Assembly (NCBI GenBank): GCA_902766515.1
Contig: CACXEB010000031.1
Coordinates: 1-18,582, forward strand
DNA from: an uncultured Eubacteriales bacterium
GTDB lineage: Bacteria > Bacillota_A > Clostridia > Christensenellales > Aristaeellaceae
DNA: 18,582 nt
Direction: 5' to 3'
Shown one piece after another: positions 1 through 5,532 of this stretch (its first letter is position 1; each line of letters opens with the position of its first letter). The notes below the pieces were generated by a model. That model worked only from the letters and a program-made list of their open reading frames with translations. It was not told the origin of the DNA and did not search any database. Both the position numbers and the translations under genes were made by a program.

Positions 1-64
1 CGCCGAGCAGCTCACGCATGTTCGCGTTGCCCTCTTCAAAGCGATACACATACTTTTTTGCCAT
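1..64 (-). CDS. ppdK: Pyruvate, phosphate dikinase, N-terminal fragment (cut by window edge)
   Basis: Only the first 21 codons are present, reading MAKKYVYRFEEGN followed by MRELLG. This is the characteristic N-terminus of pyruvate phosphate dikinase, where the phrase FEEGN...M..LLGGKG begins the nucleotide-binding domain. The enzyme interconverts pyruvate, ATP and phosphate with PEP, AMP and pyrophosphate in the cytoplasm. Many anaerobic Clostridia use it in a pyrophosphate-linked glycolysis. The start is supported by a GGAGG ribosome binding site at 71-76 (read on the minus strand), 6 bases before the ATG, and by a near-consensus promoter at 129-157. The rest of the gene (normally about 870-880 residues) lies outside the window, so intactness cannot be judged. 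Confidence 0.85.
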   Translation of the reverse strand, partial: MAKKYVYRFEEGNANMRELLG

Positions 65-128
65 TGTTCATCCTCCTTGATGGCATTCGATAACTGTTCG
101 ATGACAGAGCATTTCCGTCAACCAAGCT

Positions 129-157
129 ATTATAACCTGAAATGCGTATGATTTCAA
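129..157 (-). promoter_or_regulatory. SigA-type promoter for ppdK
   Basis: On the minus strand a -35 box TTGAAA (152-157) and a -10 box TATAAT (129-134) are separated by exactly 17 bases. The predicted start point is near 122, giving a leader of about 57 bases before the ppdK ATG. The promoter lies in the 140-base gap after the deaminase-like gene, so ppdK can be transcribed on its own. Confidence 0.75.
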
Positions 158-204
158 GGCCTTTTCAAAAATTCATCCGGCATTCCGGCCCGTTTTTTGC
201 CTGT

Positions 205-2622
205 TCAGAGGGGCGGCAGCGCCGAAATCGGCTGTACGTATCCGGTCAGTGACCGGGCCTTCTGCCAGAGGTCGCGGGCATGCGGATTGGCATAGATCCG
301 GCACTTGTACCGGCCATTTTTGGCTTCCTGCATCAGGTTGGCGGCGGCGGAATTGCCGTCGAAAGCCAGCAGCACGCTGCACTGCCGCTTGAAAACCTCA
401 TAGGCAAAGCTTTTGTACAGGCCCATGCCGGAGGATTCGATGGAGATCATGATGCCGATGCCGCTGCTGCGGAGGCGGTTCAGTTCCGCCCGGGTCAGCA
501 GGTTGGGTACGATGGCGATGACCGGGAACCTCCCCCGGTTCCGGCGGACCAGATAGCCTTCATATCCCGTCAGGCGGTGGCCGACGACGAAACAGACCTT
601 TCCCGGATCGCTTTCCGCCAGCAGGCGGTCCAGCACGTCCTTGCCCCATTGCTCAATGTGGGTCTTGTGCCGGCTGTTGTTGAAGCTGCCGCCGGCGATC
701 ACAACGGGCAGATGGTCAGCCGGCAGGACAGCCAGCTGGTCCCCGAGCCCGCTCTGGGCGGGAATGCGCTCATCCGCGTCGACGAGCTGCCGGCTGGCCT
801 TGTCCGCGCTGTTGATCCGTTCGCTGTACCACCCGCAGACGGTCTGGCCTTCGGGAAGGCGGAAAGCGTCCTTTTTGCGCTCGAACACAGCCATGCTGCG
901 CTGAAGGCAGGCTTCGTCCGCCCGGCGCATCTTCAGCAGGTCATCATGATTGAGCTCCAAGAGCTTTTCCAGCGCCAGCTCTTCATCAATCGAGTCCGTG
1001 CCGTACAGCGCGCCGCCGTCCGTACCCTGGACGCACTGAATGCCGGCATTCAGATAGGTTTTCAGCGGATGGTTTTTCAGCGTGCTCAGGTTGTTGAGCC
1101 GCACGTTGGAGGTGATCTGGAATTCCAGTACGGCGTTGCTGGCCCGCAGGTCCGCAAGCAGCCGCTTCCCCCGGTCGGAACGCAGGTTGCACGTGTACAG
1201 GCCGTGGCCGATGCGCAGCAACGGCATCTCCTGGCCGGGTGCCAGCGCGTCACGGACACAGCGCAGGCTGTTGGCAACATTGTCGCGCAGGCCGTCGTTT
1301 TCGCCGGCGTGGATCCGGATGACAAAGCCGGGCTCGCAGGCGCTGATGCGGACCAGCTCGTCGATGACCCGCCGGAGGCTGAGGATATCGTTGATCTCCT
1401 CGCCGATGATGTCCGCGCCGGCGACGTAGGGATCGGAGGCGATGGCCCGGATGATCCGCAGGTTTTCAGCCAGGTAGTCGTTTGGCGTGACCTGGTCCTT
1501 GATGATGGTCAGCGGAATGCGGCGGATACCGGCAAGAAATCGGAGGACGACGCCCGTTTCTTCGGTGATGGCCGGCAGCACGCGATGGGCCTGTGCCAGG
1601 AAGCGGACGCTGTCCGGCTTTGTCAGCACCGTATCCGTGATCTCCACATACCGGATCCCCTTGGAAGCGTACTGCCGGGCGATCCAGAGCAGCTCATCCT
1701 CCAGCAGCGTATTCCGGGCAAAAACGGGATGCGTCCGGTCCTTCCTCATCTGCAGCAGCATGCGCACCACGTCCAGGTGCGGAAGGACTTCCGGATCATT
1801 CAGGACGATGGGGTGCTCATCGCGGACGCCCTTGCTCAGGACATACCGGTACAGGTAGGTCTTTTCCAGGTTGGCAAACACCGCCTGTCCGTCCTTCGGC
1901 ACGGTCAGCGACACGGCGATTTTTTCGATGTTTTCGGCCGCGTGCGGCAGGTTGCCCAGGATCAGGTCGGCGAAATTGATAAAAGTGTTGTCGTCGATCC
2001 GGCGGTCCAGGTAGCGGCCGGTGAGCGGCGAGTCCTCAAACTGACGGCTGACCGCGGCGCGCTGGTCCATCAGCCGGTCCCACTGCGCCTGGGTGCAGGC
2101 CAGGTTCAGCTTTTTAATATAGTACAGCGGATACCTGACCTGGTGCATGATGCCCAGCGCGATGAGCGTTTCCGGCTGAAGGTTGCCGTTCATATGGGTA
2201 TGCAGGTCGGTCTCGAATTTGCAGTCGGCGAAGATATAGGTCTTGACGATCGTTTTGGCGATGCTCAGCTGATAGTCCTTGGTCTGGCTCATCAGCGTCT
2301 TGGAAATGGCGGGAATGGAGGCCTTCATCTCGATCCGCCCGTCGGGATAGATATTGGCGACCTTGGTATTGCCCAGCCGGAAGATATACAGCCGCTGATT
2401 GTAGCCGTCCACGTAACAGGGAACCGTGCCTTTGATGATTCTGAGCCCCTCCGGATCTTCGCTCAGTGGCAGGCCGCAGAGCCGCGCGAGGTTGGTGATC
2501 AGGTTGCCCGTGTGGTGGTGCGGCGTCCGAAGGGTATAGGTAAGATCACCGTTTGGCTGCATCGTCAGCAGGACGACGATGTCCTTCTCCTTGTCCAGAT
2601 AAAAACGTCCGAAATCCGACAT
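205..2622 (-). CDS. Adenosine-deaminase-type metallohydrolase with C-terminal Rossmann-like (SLOG-like) domain
   Basis: This 805-residue protein is more than twice the length of ordinary adenosine deaminases (about 330-350). Residues 1-135 form an uncharacterised N-terminal extension. Residues 136-590 carry all expected amidohydrolase landmarks: the DLHTH metal site (H141, H143), HAGE (H438, catalytic E441), IGHG (H473), TSN (504-506) and GTDGG (D535). The catalytic set therefore looks intact and purine deamination is the likeliest chemistry, but the substrate is unknown. Extra sequence lies between the HxH and HAGE motifs. Residues 638-800 look like a Rossmannoid domain: VVIAGGSF near its start, then FVVGHRLTGYEG, and SSGMGLYKSFAYEV before a strand and FDGN. 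This pattern resembles SLOG/LOG nucleotide-binding folds; that assignment is inference. The ATG has a GGAGGT site 5 bases upstream and its own promoter. It is probably monocistronic, since ppdK has its own promoter. No partner ATPase gene of the RADAR type is adjacent. Confidence 0.75.
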   Translation of the reverse strand: MSDFGRFYLDKEKDIVVLLTMQPNGDLTYTLRTPHHHTGNLITNLARLCGLPLSEDPEGLRIIKGTVPCYVDGYNQRLYIFRLGNTKVANIYPDGRIEMKASIPAISKTLMSQTKDYQLSIAKTIVKTYIFADCKFETDLHTHMNGNLQPETLIALGIMHQVRYPLYYIKKLNLACTQAQWDRLMDQRAAVSRQFEDSPLTGRYLDRRIDDNTFINFADLILGNLPHAAENIEKIAVSLTVPKDGQAVFANLEKTYLYRYVLSKGVRDEHPIVLNDPEVLPHLDVVRMLLQMRKDRTHPVFARNTLLEDELLWIARQYASKGIRYVEITDTVLTKPDSVRFLAQAHRVLPAITEETGVVLRFLAGIRRIPLTIIKDQVTPNDYLAENLRIIRAIASDPYVAGADIIGEEINDILSLRRVIDELVRISACEPGFVIRIHAGENDGLRDNVANSLRCVRDALAPGQEMPLLRIGHGLYTCNLRSDRGKRLLADLRASNAVLEFQITSNVRLNNLSTLKNHPLKTYLNAGIQCVQGTDGGALYGTDSIDEELALEKLLELNHDDLLKMRRADEACLQRSMAVFERKKDAFRLPEGQTVCGWYSERINSADKASRQLVDADERIPAQSGLGDQLAVLPADHLPVVIAGGSFNNSRHKTHIEQWGKDVLDRLLAESDPGKVCFVVGHRLTGYEGYLVRRNRGRFPVIAIVPNLLTRAELNRLRSSGIGIMISIESSGMGLYKSFAYEVFKRQCSVLLAFDGNSAAANLMQEAKNGRYKCRIYANPHARDLWQKARSLTGYVQPISALPPL

Positions 2623-2674
2623 GTGCGACCTCCGTTGTTCCGCGACAGATCAGAAGACCAATGTCCATGCGTCC

Positions 2675-2703
2675 ATCGTATCAGAAATGCCAGAGGATTG
2701 CAA
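2675..2703 (-). promoter_or_regulatory. Promoter for the deaminase-like gene (extended -10)
   Basis: On the minus strand TTGCAA (2698-2703) and TACGAT (2675-2680) are 17 bases apart, and TG sits one base before the -10 hexamer, as in extended -10 promoters. The predicted start near 2668 gives a leader of about 45 bases. It stands back to back with the rightward promoter at 2772-2800. Confidence 0.55.
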
Positions 2704-2771
2704 GAGCCTGGACGGCGGAGCTGCCGCTTCTTTTGCTGTTTCTTCTCTTTTCGGACGGGTCCCGGGGCGGC

Positions 2772-2800
2772 TTGACAGCCCTCAAAACTGACAGTATAAT
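2772..2800 (+). promoter_or_regulatory. Perfect-consensus SigA promoter for the DUF1643-prsW-trmL unit
   Basis: The -35 box TTGACA (2772-2777) and the -10 box TATAAT (2795-2800) both match the consensus exactly and are 17 bases apart. The predicted start is near 2807, giving a leader of about 70 bases. No other clear promoter was seen before trmL, so all four downstream rightward genes may depend on it. Confidence 0.8.
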
Positions 2801-2876
2801 CTGAAACGCTGAAAGCAGGCGCTGATCATGGATACGGTTTCTTCGCCTGTGTATCGCAGGGCTGGGGGGTGAAAGC

Positions 2877-3584
2877 TTGAAACGTCAATGTCCGGGTCAG
2901 CTGTCGATCAATGAAATCATACCGGATTCTCGTTCGGACAGGACGGTCCCGCCCGCCCGGCGCCATGTGCCTTCCGGTGACCTCCGGCAGATGCGCTTCC
3001 CGTCATTCGAACAGGCGCTGGCGGACGCCAACGTACCGCAGTCTGATTACGATATCGGCAGGTGGCTGTTTGTGCCGCCGGTCTACACGGAGTACCGTTA
3101 CCTGCTGGGGACGCGGGGAAAGCGGCCGCTCATCTGCATCGGCATCAACCCCTCAACGGCCCGTCCGGATCATCTTGATCCGACGCTGCAGAGCGTGGAA
3201 CGAATCGCCCTCGGGAACGGGTTTGACAGCTTCCTGATGATGAACCTGTGCGCCCAGCGGGCAACCGATCCGAATGATATGTCGGAAGCCTATCCGCAGC
3301 AGCTGAAGCAGGAGAACGAGCGGGCGTTTGAATTTGCCCTCCGGCAGGCCTCCGGCCGTCCGGTCGTATGGTGCGCCTGGGGCGCGATGATTGAAAAACG
3401 GTCCTACCTGACGGAGCTTCTCAAAGGCTTTGTCCGCACAGCCGGTGCATATGATCCCGAATGGGTCTGCTACGGCGACAGGAGCAAGCGCGGCCATCCG
3501 CATCATCCGCTGTACCTGCGCAGGGACGCCGCCGCGGAACCCTTTGATATCGGACAGTATATTGCTTCGCTCAGCCTGGAATGA
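2877..3584 (+). CDS. DUF1643 family protein
   Basis: A 235-residue cytoplasmic protein of the DUF1643 family, whose function is not established. Family landmarks are visible: YRYLL (73-77), the GINPSTA phrase (89-95), DPT (101-103), NLCAQRATDP (123-132), and the C-terminal GHPHHPLYL (206-214). The start chosen is TTG at 2877, 7 bases after a GGGGGG purine run at 2864-2869. The first in-frame ATG, at 2991 (residue 39), has no convincing ribosome binding site but would still leave the conserved domain whole, so the 38-residue leader is uncertain. It is the first gene after a perfect promoter and lies 42 bases before the PrsW-type gene, with which it is probably co-transcribed. Confidence 0.8.
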   Translation: MKRQCPGQLSINEIIPDSRSDRTVPPARRHVPSGDLRQMRFPSFEQALADANVPQSDYDIGRWLFVPPVYTEYRYLLGTRGKRPLICIGINPSTARPDHLDPTLQSVERIALGNGFDSFLMMNLCAQRATDPNDMSEAYPQQLKQENERAFEFALRQASGRPVVWCAWGAMIEKRSYLTELLKGFVRTAGAYDPEWVCYGDRSKRGHPHHPLYLRRDAAAEPFDIGQYIASLSLE

Positions 3585-3626
3585 TCTGCGTCAAGGTTCA
3601 TTGTCCAATAAGGAGGACAGCCTGTT

Positions 3627-4382
3627 ATGCTGTTGGAGATTCTGTTTGAGTTGATATTCGAAATTCCCGCGACGCGTGCCATCGCGCTGGCGGTGCTCCC
3701 GGCGCTGGTTCTCCTGCTGTTCGTACGCAAAAAGGATCAGCTGGAACCGGAACCGCCGAAGCTGGTCTGGACGCTGGTCGGTCTTGGCTGCGCCTCCGTC
3801 CTGATCGCCATGCTGCTGGAAACGGCCGGCATCGCGGTCCTGAACGCGGTGTTCAACAAGGAAAACCTGCTGTTTCACCTGCTGCATTGGTTTATCGTGG
3901 TCGGCATCGGCGAAGAATTCAGCAAGTACATCGTGATGCGCCTGAAAACATGGAAATCTGGCGATTTCAATTGCCTGTACGACGGTATGGTCTATGCTGC
4001 TGCGGTCTCCGCTGGATTCGCGCTGACGGAAAACGTGATTTACATGATCCGCTATGGCGCCGGTGTCCTGCTGATGCGCGGCATCGTGTCGATCCCGGCG
4101 CATATCTCCTTCTCGGTGTTCATGGGCGTCTGGTACGGACTGGCCCGGCGGTACGCCCGTGCCCACATGGAGCAGAAAGCCCGCCAGTCGCACTGCCTGG
4201 CGGTACTGGTCCCGGCGGCCGCCCATGGTTGGTTTGACCTGCTGGCGAGCAACCTGCAGGAAACCCTGCCCCTCATCCTGTTCATCATCTTTGTGATTGC
4301 GATGTTCATCGTCGCGTGGAGGCTGATCATGCGGACCGCGGAACAGGATCACTACCTGACAACTTCAACAGATCGGATTTGA
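3627..4382 (+). CDS. PrsW-family intramembrane metalloprotease
   Basis: A 251-residue polytopic membrane protein with the PrsW signature motifs. These are EExxK in GEEFSKY (E96, E97, K100), FALTEN (E135, N136), the histidine in IPAHISFSVFMG (H159), and a final AHGWFD (H200, D204). Hydrophobic segments lie at about 15-33, 46-75, 82-95, 115-140, 145-172, 188-208 and 214-235. PrsW of Bacillus subtilis makes the first cut in the anti-sigma factor RsiW; other members act on other membrane substrates. No anti-sigma or sigma gene is adjacent, so the substrate here is unknown. The start is supported by AGGAGG at 3611-3616, 10 bases upstream. The stop codon lies just before the next reading frame, suggesting translational coupling. 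Confidence 0.88.
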   Translation: MLLEILFELIFEIPATRAIALAVLPALVLLLFVRKKDQLEPEPPKLVWTLVGLGCASVLIAMLLETAGIAVLNAVFNKENLLFHLLHWFIVVGIGEEFSKYIVMRLKTWKSGDFNCLYDGMVYAAAVSAGFALTENVIYMIRYGAGVLLMRGIVSIPAHISFSVFMGVWYGLARRYARAHMEQKARQSHCLAVLVPAAAHGWFDLLASNLQETLPLILFIIFVIAMFIVAWRLIMRTAEQDHYLTTSTDRI

Positions 4383-4387
4383 ACAGT

Positions 4388-5020
4388 ATGCGCAGTTTTT
4401 CAGTCGTCAGCTCAGAAGTATTGCTGAAAGCGCAGGCGGAATGCCTGCTGACCCCCGTGGGGCTCCTGATGTCGCTTGATACCGTCGCGGACGCCATGAA
4501 TCATCCGGATGTCCGGCCATGGTTCGGTCATATGCTCCAGGATGAACTGATGCCGCAGATGCCGCCGGAAGGCCGTGAAGAAGCCGTCATACAGGCCTGT
4601 CGCTACCTGAGCTTCAAACCGGCTTCCATGCGTCTTGCGGACCTGGTGGACGGGATGGTCGGCAGCTGGTCGCTGCATATCCTGCCGCTCCTGAATGAAC
4701 GCACGCCCCGGCTGGTGTCGGCGATGGCAGCGCTCATCATGCTGTTTACAGGCATACGCCGGGAGGAAGAGGGGTATATGCTGCCGCAGGAAAGCATGCG
4801 GGGGCAGCTGCTCTGCCGGGACGAGACCGCCCTTCGGTCCTTCAGCCGGCTGAGCTGGGACATGCCGGCGGACAGCCTTTGCTACGCCGTGCTGTCGGAC
4901 GCGGAAATTTGGGGACGCGACCTGCGGGACATGGCCTTCCTGCCGGACATGCTGACGGATTCCCTGACGACGATCCAGCTGATGGGCCTCAGGTATGCGC
5001 TGAACGGAGAAGAAGCATGA
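4388..5020 (+). CDS. Stand-alone C-terminal domain related to tagaturonate reductase / mannitol dehydrogenase
   Basis: A 210-residue protein. It resembles the C-terminal helical domain of the long-chain polyol dehydrogenases (UxaB, mannitol dehydrogenase): LLTPVGLLMSLDTVADAM (20-37) matches the segment after the NGAHT-like turn, HMLQDELMPQ (48-57) matches the EEI.P region, and ILPLLNERTPRLVSAMAALIMLF (98-120) matches VLPSLL...SLAALI.FY. The N-terminal NAD-binding domain is absent; the upstream frame is occupied by the PrsW gene. Where full enzymes have the catalytic NSxSK segment, this protein reads VGSWSLH (91-97) with no lysine, so dehydrogenase activity is unlikely. The ATG at 4388 has no good ribosome binding site; a TTG at 4379, overlapping the upstream TGA, could also serve. 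Either start implies coupling to the upstream gene. Its TGA overlaps the trmL ATG. The family assignment is from memory of the pattern, with moderate certainty. Confidence 0.6.
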   Translation: MRSFSVVSSEVLLKAQAECLLTPVGLLMSLDTVADAMNHPDVRPWFGHMLQDELMPQMPPEGREEAVIQACRYLSFKPASMRLADLVDGMVGSWSLHILPLLNERTPRLVSAMAALIMLFTGIRREEEGYMLPQESMRGQLLCRDETALRSFSRLSWDMPADSLCYAVLSDAEIWGRDLRDMAFLPDMLTDSLTTIQLMGLRYALNGEEA

Positions 5021-5532
5021 ACATTGTCCTGTATGGCCCCGAAATCCCCCAGAACACCGGCAATATCGCCAGAACCTGCGCTGCGACGGGATCGGACCTG
5101 TATCTTGTGGAGCCGCTGGGCTTTCAATTGGCGGACAAATACCTGAAGCGGGCGGGGCTGGACTATTTTCACCTGGTCAATATCCGCGTCATGCCTTCCT
5201 TTGACCGGCTGATGGCGGAATTCCCCCAGGCCCGTTACCATTTCGCGACGACCAAGGCGCCGCGGAGCTATACGGAAGTCTCGTATGGCGCGGATGATTT
5301 CCTGGTATTCGGCTGCGAGACTAAAGGCCTGCCGGAATCCCTGCTGTCCCGCGTATACGACCGGTGCATCCGGATCCCCATGCGGCCGGAAGCGCGCAGC
5401 CTGAACCTGAGCAACGCCGTGGCCATCGTCCTGTACGAAGCCCTGCGCCAGCATGATTTTGTGGACCTGAAGTCAGAAGGACAGCTGACGGGCCGCGACG
5501 ACGAGGCGCTGCCCTGGATGGATTATGTCTGA
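5017..5532 (+). CDS. trmL: tRNA (cytidine/uridine-34 2'-O)-methyltransferase TrmL
   Basis: A 171-residue SPOUT-class methyltransferase, the usual TrmL length. It methylates the wobble ribose of certain tRNA-Leu species using S-adenosylmethionine. Visible motifs are PQNTGNIARTC (11-21), the cofactor-knot phrase FGCETKGLPE (98-107), and RSLNLSNAVAIVLYEALRQ (127-145). The reading frame stays open upstream to 4879, but the homologous protein begins at MNIVLYGPEIPQNTG. That ATG has GGAGA at 5006-5010 with a 6-base spacer and overlaps the previous stop as ATGA. The 3' end overlaps the convergent SNF2 gene by 10 bases, leaving no room for a dedicated terminator between them. Confidence 0.93.
   Translation: MNIVLYGPEIPQNTGNIARTCAATGSDLYLVEPLGFQLADKYLKRAGLDYFHLVNIRVMPSFDRLMAEFPQARYHFATTKAPRSYTEVSYGADDFLVFGCETKGLPESLLSRVYDRCIRIPMRPEARSLNLSNAVAIVLYEALRQHDFVDLKSEGQLTGRDDEALPWMDYV

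Noticed and set aside
165..188. Rho-independent terminator after the deaminase-like gene
   Set aside because: On the minus strand CCGG-AATG-CCGG is followed by ATGAATTTTTG, but the stem is only 4 bp and the spacing to the T run is loose. It overlaps the -35 region of the ppdK promoter. Too weak to call.
205..2622. A RADAR (RdrA-RdrB) antiphage locus
   Set aside because: The deaminase-like gene is large like RdrB, but no RdrA-type ATPase gene is next to it: its neighbours are ppdK and a divergent DUF1643 unit. The C-terminal Rossmann-like domain is also not something I know from RdrB.
280..2775. An 831-codon open frame on the plus strand opposite the deaminase-like gene
   Set aside because: The minus-strand product has a full set of deaminase motifs, a ribosome binding site and a promoter. 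The plus-strand frame shows no recognisable domain, and its low-information sequence is typical of a shadow of a GC-rich gene.
4879..5016. Longer N-terminus for TrmL starting at 4879
   Set aside because: The extra 46 residues overlap the upstream gene in another frame and do not fit the family, which starts at MNIVLYGPEIPQNTG. The ATG at 5017 has a good ribosome binding site and an ATGA overlap.
4388..5020. Intact tagaturonate reductase or mannitol dehydrogenase
   Set aside because: The N-terminal NAD-binding domain is missing, the space upstream is filled by the PrsW gene in another frame, and the catalytic lysine segment is not recognisable.
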